In this document: positions 44,185 to 55,923 of the stretch, piece by piece
Position numbering within the stretch: position 1 is the stretch's first letter
Layout of the letters: each line of letters starts with the position of its first letter
From: Ectocarpus siliculosus
Lineage: Eukaryota > Sar > Phaeophyceae > Ectocarpales > Ectocarpaceae
Assembly (NCBI GenBank): GCA_000310025.1
Contig: FN649731.1
Span: 1,494,782 to 1,554,550 of the forward strand
Direction: 5' to 3'
Length of the DNA stretch: 59,769 nt
Program-made: the position numbers and the translations under genes
The notes under the pieces: model-generated
What the model saw: only the letters and a program-made list of their open reading frames with translations
Database searches by the model: none
Told to the model about the DNA's origin: nothing

Positions 44185-46385
44185 ATGGGGAACGTTTCGA
44201 CCACTCGCAGGAAAAGCGGGAGCAAGGAACTCGAGAAGTACTGCAAGCCTACGGGGTAAGACAAGACACAACAGATATGTATGTAGCAACGGATTTGCGC
44301 ACTTGTGTTGATATTGCTGCCAGCATTCCATCAAATACAACCTTCTTTTTGCCTTATCTCGTTGCTCAGATTGGTAACATTGGTCGTGCCCGGGCCACAT
44401 TCAAAGAAGGAATCCCCCGTCGACTCCCCCCCACCCCACCCCACAGACATACGTGCGATTTCTCTTGTTGAGATTTTCGATTGTTTTGGACCTTACTTGT
44501 TGGTCCTTGCAGAAATCGAACCCGCGGTCCTCTAGTGTACGCCATTCCAATGTTTCCGTTGTGGGTTTGTTATGTTGGGGGCAACGGCAGCGACTCCCCG
44601 AGAAACATTCTGTTGCTTGCCCAACACAAGGAATACGCATGTGTGTATGCGACTATTAATAGAGTGTAAGAGCCTCGACTCTAATCTTGTACCGAAGGGG
44701 TGGTTAGGGCATAGGGTAGACTTGGCCCACCATCGCGTGTTCCCAATTTTTCTTGTCTGCATTTCCCCCCCCAGCCTGTACGAAACATGTCCGTGGGACG
44801 AGCGGGTAGTTCGCCGCTGGATCATGGACGGCCAGGTCGCCCCGCGCTACCCCGGCGCGGATGCTCCCAGCTTCGGCGGCCCGGGAAAGGAAGCATCCGG
44901 CGGCGGTGGCGGCGGCTTGGGCAGCGCGAGCGTGAGCGCGGGCGGCGTGATTGGCTACGAGACGACGGTGAGGGCGACCTTCGGGCCTGGAGCGGTGGGC
45001 ACGGGGCGGAGCGGTGGCGGCGGAGCAGCGGCAGCGGGAGGAGGAGGGGGCGGGGGCGGGGGCGGGGGGCAGCGGGCGCAAGAGCAGCAGAAGCAGACGG
45101 AGGAGTGCCCCATCTGCTTCATGCACTACCACGGGGTGAACCGAACCACCTGCTGCGCGAAGCCGCTGTGCACGGAGTGCTACCTGCAGGTGGGTCGGCA
45201 GGAAGGAACGCGGGGGGGGGGGGCAGGAGTTTCTGCAAACCATGGTTTTGTGTCGAGTCTTTTTTGTCCAGGTGCACAACGCCTCCTCGTGTACCATCTC
45301 CCCCGCAGCGCCCGCATCCAACGGCCCGTGTGGCTAATTCGATGTACTCGTCCACAGTAGTTGGCCAGCGTCCCTCATTTGGAGCTGGCCGGAACAGGAA
45401 GTCGGAGGTGTGGACCGGGCCATCTTCATACGAAACCAGGCGGTCGTGGCTGCAACTTGTGCCGATTGCTTGCACACCGCACGCTACCCAGGTTGTTTTT
45501 ACTACGCACTCGAGTTGGTCTGACTGTCCTGTACTCTTGACTACTGCTGTGTTCCCGCTACCGGTCTTGCTGCTAATTTTTTGGGTCGACGTGACGTATT
45601 CTGCTATAACTCCCCACCCCCCCCTTGGCGATGTGATGTCATAGCCTGCTGCGGTGAAAACCCGGCGTACTCCGTGCCGGCCTTGTAGGGATGCGAGGTC
45701 AATGGTCTAACGACTACGGCGTGCACGGCTACGAGTATACCCCCCACCTGTCTTCTTATCTTGGTGTTCCCTCGTCTCCTTTGCCTTGTCTGTCTCTTTT
45801 TGCCGGCCTGTCTTCCTCGTTAAACTCCTCATCTCTCTCTCTCTCTCTCTCCATCCCTTTCTCTCGCAAACTGGCTTCCTGATTTTCCTCGACGATATGC
45901 ATATATCAATTCCACCGACCACCGAAGGTGAGGCCGCCCCGGTCTTCCGTGGTTTGCCCATTCTGCAACTGCACCAAGTTCTCGGTCGAGTACCTCGGGC
46001 CTCCCAGCGAGGAGGATCGCGAAAAACGCATGGTGAGAGTTGAAAGTCTACAGACAGAAGGATGAATTGTATTGTTCACTTCAGCTGCCGGTTTCAATAG
46101 CCCGAGATGAAACATACAGCTCCTTTGGAGGTACGTGGAAGACGAAAGGCTCTCTCGGAAGTCGCAACAGCTGCTGGAACAACAGAAATGACCCGCCGCC
46201 GAGCAGCTTCCACTGCTTGCTACAACGCGATCTGTAAAGACCACATGTGTGTTGACTGTTTTTTGTCTGCAATCGTTCGTGCCCCCCGCTCGACACAAGA
46301 AAAACGAAAACGGTTCGAACTAAACAACAACTCTGAAACGTCCGCGCTAATCGGTTCGTCTGTCCGTCTGTCCGTCTGTCTGTCC

Positions 46386-46417
<32 letters not shown>

Positions 46418-48340
46418 CCATGCGGCGCTCAACGACGCAGGCCGAAGAACAACGCACGATCGAGGCCCGCATCCACGCGGAGCAGGAGGAGCTGATGCGG
46501 CAGGTTAAGGAGAGGAACGCCAGGGAGACGAGCGCCGCCGCTGCGGCCGCCGCCGATGCCGCCGCCGCCGCTGCTGCTGGTGCCGCCGTTCCGGCAGCCG
46601 GCGCGGAGGAGCAGGGGGGCGGTGGAGGAGGGAATGGGGACGGGGGGCGGGGCGCCGCAGGGGCGGGGTCGTCATCATCCGTTTCGTCGTCGTGAGTTTT
46701 GGTTTCTTGGAGTCCGTCCGCTGGGTTTGTGTTAATTTAGGATGGAGAGTTAGTAAAGCTAGATGGTTGCCTGTTCTTTTGCTGTTTGTTGTTGCTTTTG
46801 TCGCTTTTGTGGGAATGGGATAGCGTGTGTTCGTCTGTTCCCGTCGTATGTGTGTGTTTCTTTGTACGGAGCATCGACCTTCTTGCCAACCGGCTTGGCA
46901 GACAACCAACAACGAACGAACGAAACGGTAGTAATGAACATGTAGTGTCCCGTGCGGATGGCATCGCCAGAGTGGATGGCAGGCGTGAAGATCACGTCGC
47001 TTAATCACCGCCGATTGCACACACAACGATCTCGGCGGGAGCATCGCGCTGATCGATGGACAGCCAGCCACCCTCCGCGCTCCGCGTAAGCCACGACGCG
47101 AGCCCCGTTCTAACGAGGGTAGCCTTTTATGATCCTCTGCTTTATTTTCCCCCAAGCTTTTAACTCTGATGGCCCTTCGTTTCCCTGTTCCTTCCGTTAC
47201 CCCCCATCCCCTAACCTTCTGATTTTCTCAGGTCTTCCACGGCGGCCCGCAGGCCCTCCTTCGCGACGGTGGCACAGCGCCGGATGACCGAGGACCAGAT
47301 CCGGAAGCAGCACGTGCCCCCCGCTACGGCCGCAGCCGCGGCGGCGATGGCGGCGAGCATCGGCAGGCAGTCCTCGACGGGGGCGGCGGCGGCGGCGGGG
47401 GTTGCCGGGGGACGGGTCGCTCCCGGGTCGCTGGATCACGCGCTGGCGGTGTCGGCGGCAGCGTAAGTCTCTTTTTCTCGTATTAGGCGTTTCTTTTCTC
47501 TACACGCGGTGGTATGTTCCAAGGGTGACTGGCCGATTGGTGGGGCTCATCAGTGTGAGTGCTCGGGTGGTCTCTGGCTCTCTCTCTCTCTCTCTCTTTA
47601 TCTCCCTCTCTCTCCCCTCCTTCCTCCCTCCCTATTGCCCATGTCTTGATGTATTCGCCAAATGTCATGCTTTCGCCCGTATTCCATCATTTTTGGGCAG
47701 CGGCCGTCACCACCACAACCGCAGGGGTTCTCGCATTGGCCCCGGGAGGCGTCGGTCTTACTTGGAGGGGGCGGGCGGCAACGATGGCGCGGACGAATTT
47801 CATGTGAGTGCAGTTGACCAAGCAAAGAAATAATCATCTTCTCAACAGATTCTGTGCCTCAGAACTGGCGGTGTCTGTTTTATACTTTTTTTTTTTTTTT
47901 TGATGTCCGGTTTAAGAGCCTGCTTGCATGTTGATCATCTTCTCGACAGGCCGGTTTACCCACCGGAGAAGAAACCAAGAAAAGTTTCTCCATCATGCCC
48001 ATTCCTTCTCGTCTCCGCATGTCGGCTGTATCTGTGTGTATGTGCTTTGTATTTGTACAGCATTATGTGTCGACGAATGCCTACCTCCTGTTTCCTTCCG
48101 TTTTCTCAAAGTTTTTTTTTTTTTGTAAACTGCTGTAACGCGTATGTTTTGTTGTGTTTTCAACTTGCATCGGCCTCGCTATCTGACTGACCAATGGCAA
48201 GACGTCAGTCTCACATCAAGCTAGAGTGTGAGTGTTTTTATGAGTTGGCATCGACCGCACTACATGCCCGGCTGACCAATCAAAGTGCTCCAGTCCTTTA
48301 GCGAGATATAAACACAAGTATGCATACAGCTTTCTTAAAT

Positions 48341-48373
<33 letters not shown>

Positions 48374-50971
48374 GTGACTTGATGATTGTTAGGCGGACGG
48401 TGTCGGCGAAGGCGAGATCCAGCAGGTGGAGGACCTTATGCTGGTGGAGGCTCTCCGCTTGTCCGTGCTAGAGGAGCAGGCCAGGAGAGAGCGGTGCGTA
48501 TCGGCGAATTTCGTTTGCGACTCGACTTACGAATGTGTTATGGCTTGCAAAGCGGGTATTTTGGTTGTGTTCTGGACACCGGGTACCGCACTGCTGTTTC
48601 GTTGTCTCTCAATCTCGTGTTGTTTGTCGCATATGAGTGCAATATAGGTTGGCGCGCCTCCTCCCTCCACACCATGGGTCCATGTAGGTTTGTTGGCCCT
48701 GGGTGATGTACAGGAGACGACGGCGGTGCGTTCAAAGCGTGCACTTTGGCAGAGAACGTTGAACCTGAATTACATACAATAGGCAGTTTGAAAGGTGATG
48801 TGGCGCGTGGATGTGTCAATTCCGGGAGACGGCAACTCGTTGCGTTGGTTCTGGAAGCGAGGATTGTTGTTGTGGCACTTATTGTAGTTTTTTTTGCTCC
48901 CCATGTTGCGGCGGTTGCGATAACAGTCGTGGTCCCGGTTTAGCGGTTCCTTCCCTGTTTAGCAGGATGCCCTGAATAGCGGTCCCAAAATCTCGTGGCA
49001 CGGCTGCACCTCGGTAGTGAAACTACGTTATTACTGCCAATCCGGTTTAGCGGTGTTGCTCTCAATGGCGGTTTTAACATTTTGTGACACTACGGACAGC
49101 TAAACCGGGACCACGACTTCGGTCGGTTCAGAGAGGAAAGAATGCGACACGCCATGTCAACAGCGGTCACGATGGCAAAACAGGTGTATTACCATATCAC
49201 CGTTGTGAAGATCGACCGCAAAGAAAGGCAAAATGAATACCTCACCATATCGCCATTGTGAACAGCGACCGCATCCGCAAAACGAATATCTCACCATGTC
49301 GCCATTGTAAACAGCGACCACAGAGCCAAAACGAGTATCTCACCATATCGCCATTGTGGACAGCGACCGCACACGCAAAACGAATATCTCACCATATCAC
49401 CATTGTGAACAGCGACCACACACAAACGCAAAACGAATATCTCACCATATCACCAATTGTCAAGAGCGGTCCTCCCAGAGTGTTGAGAACACCCACCCTT
49501 CCGGCATTGAACTAATTCACACCCCATCCTCCCCACTAAATTGAATGTATACTGGCAGGTCTGGGGACCTGATGAGAGCTGCGACCGCTGCCTCCGCTTC
49601 TGCCAGCACGGCTTCTTCTGCCGCCGCCGCCGCCGCTGGATCTGCACGGCGATCTTCTCCCACTCTGCAGGTGGGAGAGAGAGAGAGAGAGACACCACAG
49701 ACCCAACTACCCGAGCCCGGCACGAAGTTATAGCGCGGTAGCAAGACAAGGGCGATATTTTGTAGATAAAAAAACAAATCACAGAAAAGACTATCGGTTC
49801 CAGATACAATAACCACGATATTTCCCTTAGTTTTGTCTAACCTCGACGGGCAGCCACACATGGACGCGTTTGAGGCTGCTGTACTCAAGGAACAGCGCAG
49901 GTTTTTTCTGCCGTCGTCTGCTTCGTGTTTGATACCCGCGTCGTGCTGGATACGGCAACCTCACGGGGCGGCAACGTATGGCGTCATCTGCAGCTTGGAT
50001 TGACGGGCTGGCATCCAAACTTGTGATGTGCCCGCACACGTTGTTTTTATGGCTGCGAACGTAGTATGTGTTACTCGGCAAACTGCGTGCAACTGCTTTG
50101 ATGTGGATTTGTCGAAGTTGTTGCAGGCCAGCTGCTGCTCTGCCTGCAGCACCAAATGATGGTTGTACGGGTCGTCGAAGCTTGATTTATCGTTAACGGC
50201 TTGGTCCTATACCTGCTCGTGTGCACGATATAGAAGTACATGCCAGCCAGCAGACGGTCGAACAAACAAGTTGTGCGTGGAGGAGTTTGGTGATCAACAC
50301 ATTACCGTGGCGAGACGGCATTCACTAGCCACGAGCTCGTTTTTTCCCAATCGCACAGCCTCGCCTGCTGATGCTGTACCTCGACCGCGATGACATGGCC
50401 CATGGCGGCGATGAGTTTGGCACGTTAGTTGGACGACCCACCCGAGTTGACGCAACCACCCGTTTCTTCCGTCGCTTTGGCGCGCAATCAAAGTCTCACC
50501 ACAAAACAACACAAACGTGTCGCCCTTTTTCACCGCACCCACTTGTTTTTTTCCCGTTGTGCATACCCACGCCTCCCTGCTTCCTGCCCCCTTTCCATGC
50601 GTGCACGGACATGGCAGGGCGCGACCGCTGAGGCAGCCTCTCTCGGAGCCCGTCTCGCCTCCCCTTACCGGAATCGCTTACAGCAGCCGTCGTCGGATTC
50701 CGCCGCCGCCGCCGCCGCCGCAGGGGCCGCTGCATCGGCTTCCCCTCTTGCGGCGGGTTCTTCCGGCGCCGGTGCTGGTTCAGGGGCGGCGGGGGGAGCT
50801 GGCCCTGCAGCATCAGCTTCTTCTTCCTCCGCTGGAGGAGGAGGAGGAGGCGGCGGCGGCGGCGGTGGGCCGCTGGGCTTCTTCTCGACCGGCAGCTTGG
50901 CTAGCTGGTGGGATCCCGAGGCGCAGGGAAGCGGCAGCGCGACACGCGAAGGAAGAGATGCGGGTTCTCCT

Positions 50972-51003
<32 letters not shown>

Positions 51004-51458
51004 TGGTGCTGCTGGTGCTGCTGGTGCTGCTGGTGCTGCGGGGCCTCTCGAAGGAGAGAGCTCCGCGTGGGTGAAAGCGGAAGACCCAGAACACACCGGC
51101 CCGGCGACGGCGGCGGCGGCAGCCGGGCAAGGGAAAAAAACGGAAGACGAGAAGAAGCAAGGGCGGGCGGTCTGGGGAGACAGCACGGCGGCGGCGGAGG
51201 CGGCGGCGCCTCCAGTCGGGAATGAGGGCAAGGGGGAAGCGCAGGCGGGGGTTGCTGCCAGGACAGCGTTTTATCGAGGGAGCGCCGCCGCTTCAGCGAT
51301 CGGCGGCTCCGCCGCGATGAGTGGCGGCGGCAGTGGCGGCGGCGGGGCAAGGGCGGGGGAAGAAGGCTACCCGTCGGAGATCCCTGAGTCGGAGGAAGAG
51401 CAGCTGATGCTCGCGATCGCGCTGAGCTTGCGGACGAGCGGGGGGGGCGCAGAAGATG

Positions 51459-51490
<32 letters not shown>

Positions 51491-54394
51491 GGCGCCTCCG
51501 GCCAAGCAACAGCGAGCGTCGAGAAGGCGGGTGCTGCCATCGGCGTGCCTGACGATGCGAGGCAGCAGAGTGCCTTCGGCGCGGGCTGGTCGGCGACGGG
51601 CGGCGGTGCTGGTAAAGGCAGGGCGGCGGGGTGTCCGAGAACGTCGGAGGAAATGTTGCGGTGGGTGATGAGCGAGAAGAAGAAGATGGCCGCGGCGCAG
51701 GGTGGTGCCGAAGAAGAGGTGAGGGATATATGTAGATAACCCTTGTTTTTTTGGCGGCCGTTTTTGCTGGCGGCAACGGCGGGAGTGACGGCGGTCTGCG
51801 GCTGTAGTGCTTGTCTTCCCGGCGACGGTTTGTACGTGTATGGTGTTGGTGTCGGAGTGACGAGAAAGAACCTGTGGATGCAGCAGGCCCGCACGCACCA
51901 TCACAACCACCCGGCTTGAATCCACGACTGCTGTAAGGGTTGAACTTGAGCAGTATTTTTGATCGCTTTTGGTTGGCATCTGAATCGATCGTGTTGGGCT
52001 TTGCGGGTCAGCCCCGGTCGGTCTAGTTGTCCTCATCCACGACGTCGGCGCCGTTTGTTTTCGACTTGGTGCTGGGTTGAAAGAAACCCGGAGCGACAGA
52101 AGGCCACACAGAACCGGCGAAAGTTAGCCCCCCCGGTGTGGACTGCGTCCAGCGCATTCATTGCCTTGCAGGTGTTGCTTTTGTCTTGCAAGGTTGCGAC
52201 AGCTTTTCAAGACCGTCTGCTCAATGAAAGATACCCCTCCCCCCCCGCCGCCGCCGCGCCCCCCGACCTCTCTGTTATCAGCCTATCCCCAACTCGAAGC
52301 TTCCGCCACCTCCGTCCGATTCCTCGGCCCCGGAGTTGACGGGTGTGGGTAGTGTGGCGGCGCGCGGTACCACCGCCGAATCAGCGACCGCAGGCGCGGC
52401 GGCGGTGGAGGGAAAGGAGGAGAAGGAAGAAGAGCTGCGGGGCAAGCCTCCAGCTCCTGCTGCAGGGAGCGCCGCTGGCGGCGTCTCTATGCCCTCCCGA
52501 AATGCTGTGACCGAGGGAGATGCCGTTGCGGCGACGCTGCCGCCCGCGGAAGGAGGAGGAGCGGGAGCGGCAGTCCCCGCAGCCGTCGTTGGCTGTAGCA
52601 GCACCCAAGCGACCGCCGCCGCTTCTGCTTCCCCTGTTGCTGGTACTTCTGCTGGCGCTGCTGGCGCTGCTGGTGGTGCTCCCGCCTCCGTTGCCGTCGA
52701 AGAAAGCCGGGGTATGCTTTCTGAACGATCGCCACCGGCGGCGGCAGCGGGGGGAGCCCTTGGTGTCGGAGCGGTTGCCGTCATAACAACGTCGAGGGCC
52801 GCTTCTTCTCCTCCAGCAGACGAAGTGGCGGCGGCGGCGGAGGAGGAGGAGGAGGAGGAGGAGGAGGAGGAGGAGGAGGAGGGCTCGAGGTCGTCGCCGC
52901 TGCCTCCGACCGTCCCCGTTGCCGCGGCGGCCACGTCCACCGCTTCGCCCGGCGGTGTGGTTGGACCCAGCCAGGACGGCGGCGAAACGAGCTGCGAGGG
53001 CGGCGGCGGTGGCGGCGTCGACGGCGACGAAAGCTCCGCCACTCCCCCCGGTGTGACGGAGACTGTCGCGGGAGTCCCGGCGGTGGCGGTAGTCGCAGAA
53101 GGGGAAACCGCAACAGAGGAAGGAGGTGCGGCTATGGGACGGCCCGTGGGCGGCGATGACGGCGGCGGCGGCGCCTCTACGCCGCCGGTGGAAGCCGGAC
53201 CCGTTTCTTCTTCGGCGGTGGTGCCGGCACCGCCGTCTTCCTCCGTGGGCGATGGCGTCCGCTGCTGCTCGCCGGTTGGTGCCGCTAGCACCGCCTCCGG
53301 TGCCCTCGCGCAAGAGGGCGTGCGGGGGCAGGACAGCGGCGGCGGCGTCGGCGGTGTCCCCGAGGAGGAGGGTGCCACGGCCGAGGTTGGCGAAGATGGC
53401 GGCGGCGAGCTCGCCGTCGTTTGCGGCGAGGCCGCCCCCGAGGCGCTGTCGTTGACACCGTCGACGACGCCGGTGCCGACAGTAGCCCAGGAGGGTTCCT
53501 CCTCCTCTTCCTCCACCTCCACCTCCTGGCCGCAACCCCCCCCGCTCCCGCCTCGTTCCGCCGTAACCCCCGACGCGCATGGCGCCGCGGATGGGGAATC
53601 GGAGCCTGAACCGGTACAGCAGTCAGTCTGTGGTGCGTATGATGATGGTGTTGCCGGGGCAGGGACGGAGGAGCTAGCGACGGGAGAGCACGGCGGAGAA
53701 GGTATTGTCGGAGCCGGCAGCGGCGCTGATGACAGGAGTATAGTTGCCGACAATCCCACAGCAGCGGCAAGAGCAACTGCAGCAGAGGAAGCGCGGGCGG
53801 TAAGCGCTACCGTGGCCGTGGTACCCGCGGCGGCGGCGGCGGCGGCGGCGGCGGTTCCGGCGATGGAGGATGCGATGGATGAGGCTGACGAAGGCGGTGG
53901 TGTTGTCGTCGTCAGCGATGCCGCCGAGGTGACGCCTCCTGCTCATGAGGTGCCGCCTCCTACTCATGAGGTGTCGGCTCCTGCTGCTCATGACGTGTCG
54001 GCTCCTACACATGAGGTGTCGGCTCCTGTTGCTCATGAGGTGCCGGTTCCTGCTGCTCATGAAGTGTCGGCTCCTGCTGCTAGTGAGGTACCGCCTCCCG
54101 CTGCTGATGAGGTGCTGCCGACCCCTGCTGACGACGAGGTACCCCCCCCTGGCGCTGATGAGGTATTACCCCCGGCTGTCGAGGGCCCTCCTGTGGTGCC
54201 GGAGGAAGCGACCTCCTGCCCGGCGGGGAACGTTGACGCGTTGTTGGCGGGACAGGCCAGTGACGGAGGTGCTCAGGCGGCGGCGGCGGCGGCGGCGGCG
54301 GCGGGCGGCTCGGAAGGTGTTGCTCCACCCGCGACCTTGGCGGCGTCTGGTGGGGGAGAACCCGAGGAAGTGGGCGAGGTGAGGGCTGCTTCTG

Positions 54395-54425
<31 letters not shown>

Positions 54426-55923
54426 TTTTTAGCATCGACCGCGCTATCCGGCTGGCTAATGAAATGGCGTCAGTCTCAGTTGAAAGTGTGTGTGTGTGAC
54501 TGTTTTGAGGCCCCTTTGGTTCTGCCGGTAGATCGTGTGTAGGATGCCTGTGTCCAAGTTAGAAAGCAGAAAATGCTTGTAAAGTTTCAGTGTGTGCGTG
54601 TACTTATATTAGCATCGACCGCGCTAACCGGCTGACCAATGAAATGACGTCAGTCTCAGTTGAAAGTGTGTGTGTGTGACTGTTTTGAGGCCCCTTTGTT
54701 TCTGCCGGGAGAAGATGTGTAAAATACCTGTTTTCCGGGTTTGTTCTTTCCGTGACCGGGGCCTCGTCGGGCGGGGTTGCTCCCATGATACGTCTTGTTC
54801 CCCCCCGTAAGTAGATAATCTTGGCCCTGTCGCTTGAGGCAACCATCCTCCCTGCAAGCATTGCGCGCGTGGAGAGCACGAGCAGTAGCGAGGAACCAAC
54901 AAGTGTTTTTTGTTTTTTGTTGAGTGCATGCATGTACAGCAGCGCGCGGGGGTATTCATCTCCACACGCGTGGTATGCCTTTGCATGGCATGCACGCGGT
55001 ATAGGATTCGATATGTTTCCGTTGACGCAGAACCAGTGGCCGGATGCTGCAACATCGTTGAACACTTGTGCTGACAACTTGTCCATCCTTGCCCCCCCAC
55101 CCCCCCCCGCTTTTCTCGTCGGCTCTTTTTTTTTCGGTTCGGCAGAGGGAAGGCCAGGAATCCGCCCCGTAGCACCTCGCGGTATGATGACCGGCATGCT
55201 TTCACCTACAACAATCGGTTTTGGACTTGTGCTGTTCGCGCGGGATGTTTTTGGGGTGGGTGGGGCGTGTGGTACGTTTTTTTTGGCTCGCTCTCGGTGT
55301 GTGCTCACGTACGTACGTTCGTGTCGGCGGCGCTGTTTAAAAGGTGATGCCCGAATGAGTCGAGGTTTTAAAGGTGCCACCGCTGGAGATGATGCGGCTG
55401 CTTTTGTTGTCGCTTGCTGGTCTGCTGGTGCTGGTACTGGTGCTGCCGCTGCTGCTGAGGTGGCGGCGCGCGTGCGCAGCTAAATAGCTAGCTAGTTAGT
55501 TTTTCTCGTGGACTGATATTTTCCTCGGTGCTGGCGCGCGTGGGGCGAAAGGAGGGGACCGGCTGTTCGGTGTTATTTCGTCTTGCTTTGATGATCGTTC
55601 TTTCGACGGCGGAGGGATGTACGTCTCACTCCCTCTCTTCCGCGTTCGTGTCATTTCAAGGCGCTTGTTTGTGTGTATTGGGTTGGTTCACTTCAGCGCA
55701 TCTCGTACTAAACTACTACTATGATAATGCATAGGTACCCTGGTGGGTTGGCTTCCACAAGCAACCGGATGGCGTTATTTCCATTTTGTGCGAGTGGTGT
55801 GGGGTGAACAGAAAAAACAGCACCTTCTCTTTTGGGCCGGGTGCTGTGAAACGGGGAGTCACGGGGAAAAAGCAGTTCTATTCACCGGGTACATGTGTAG
55901 TTTGCGGTAGATCTCGTCTGTAA
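44185..55923 (+). CDS. SIP5/DA2-type RING protein with two UIMs
   Basis: Eleven exons with matching phases: 44185-44255, 44775-45189, 45928-46032, 46441-46691, 47232-47462, 47725-47803, 48393-48493, 49559-49670, 50618-51718, 52282-54378 and, tentatively, 55735-55923; 1,583 residues if all are joined. Seen: MGNVSTTRRKSG (N-myristoylation-type start); LYETCPWDERVVRRWI then DGQVAPRYPG; a RING-like domain from C135 (CPICFMHY, CCAKPLCTECYLQ) to C172/C175 (CPFCNC), followed by FSVEYLGPPS. Two ubiquitin-interacting motifs: EDLMLVEALRLSV (about 397-410) and EEEQLMLAIALSL (about 714-727). This order is that of SIP5/DA2-type proteins, which include ubiquitin ligases. The remainder is Ala/Gly/Ser/Glu low complexity, with an HEV(S/P)APA-like repeat near 1375-1455. 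The last exon holds CEWC and CVVC. Exons 1-9 are solid, 10 likely, 11 tentative. Confidence 0.82.
45652..45745 (+). repeat. dispersed repeat F1, copy 3
   Basis: GGTGAAAACCCGGCGTACTC, CCTTGTAGGGATGCGAGGTC, AATGGTCTAACGACTACGGC; the best match to copy 2. In the second intron of the RING gene. Confidence 0.8.
46358..46418 (+). repeat. (CTGT)n microsatellite serving as pyrimidine tract
   Basis: CTGT/CCGT repeats end 22 bp before the acceptor of exon 4 (AG at 46439-46440), so the repeat supplies the pyrimidine tract of that splice site. Confidence 0.85.
48155..48292 (-). repeat. repeat F2, two adjacent copies
   Basis: CATCGGCCTCGCTATCTGAC followed by TGACCAATGGCAAGACGTCA, then GCATCGACCGCACTACATGC and CGGCTGACCAATCAAAG. 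Minus-strand F2 copies in the intron before exon 7 of the RING gene. Confidence 0.7.
48343..48372 (+). repeat. (GT)n microsatellite
   Basis: GT dinucleotides ending 20 bp before the acceptor of exon 7 (AG at 48391-48392). Confidence 0.85.
48926..49117. mobile_element. MITE-like element, 192 bp
   Basis: Perfect 19-bp terminal inverted repeats GTCGTGGTCCCGGTTTAGC, with an internal second CCGGTTTAGCGGT. No coding capacity; no clear target duplication. In the intron between exons 7 and 8 of the RING gene. Confidence 0.75.
49140..49475 (+). repeat. 49-bp tandem array
   Basis: Five to six units with TCACCATATCGCCATTGTGA, ACAGCGACC and CGCAAAACGAATATC. Successive ATCTCACC/ACCTCACC marks fall at 49239, 49288, 49337, 49386 and 49439. 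The period is not a multiple of three; intronic. Confidence 0.9.
54391..54430 (+). repeat. (GT)n(T)n next to splice donor
   Basis: Dinucleotide repeat and T run beginning about a dozen bases after the donor of exon 10. Confidence 0.85.
54431..54711 (-). repeat. 180-bp duplication carrying repeat F2 twice
   Basis: GCATCGACCGCGCTATCCGG...CTGTTTTGAGGCCCCTTTG recurs 180 bp later. Each copy begins with an F2 unit (minus strand) adjoining a T-rich stretch, i.e. an A-rich tail in F2 orientation. In the last intron of the RING gene. Confidence 0.85.
55735..55923 (+). CDS. CxxC...CxxC exon, probable 3' end of the RING gene
   Basis: Open from an acceptor (TACTAAAC branch-point-like element, then GCATAG) to TAA: 62 codons, VPWWVGFHKQPDGVISILCE onward, with CEWC at residues 19-22 and CVVC at 54-57. 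Spacing suits a zinc ribbon. It starts in phase 0, as exon 10 of the RING gene ends, so it is drawn as exon 11; a separate gene is possible. Confidence 0.5.
   Translation, partial: VPWWVGFHKQPDGVISILCEWCGVNRKNSTFSFGPGAVKRGVTGKKQFYSPGTCVVCGRSRL

Noticed and set aside
44505-44560. tRNA-like B-box and T-arm (minus strand, GGGTTCGATTT)
   Set aside because: No pairing acceptor strand or complete cloverleaf is found; at most a tRNA fragment.
49140-49475. Regular array resembling a CRISPR
   Set aside because: Units are contiguous tandem repeats without unique spacers, in an intron of a eukaryotic gene.
49854-49900. Candidate 47-nt exon (PHMDAFEAAVLKEQRR)
   Set aside because: Attractive peptide and acceptor, but inclusion would shift exon 9 out of its long UIM-containing frame and the donor is weak.
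52278-53759. 493-codon minus-strand open frame
   Set aside because: It lies opposite exon 10 of the RING gene and is open only because GC-rich triplet repeats lack stops on both strands.
55146-55172. Alternative terminal exon for the RING gene (REGQESAP then stop)
   Set aside because: Good acceptor and phase, but only eight codons with no conserved look; the 55735 exon is more convincing. Transcripts would decide.
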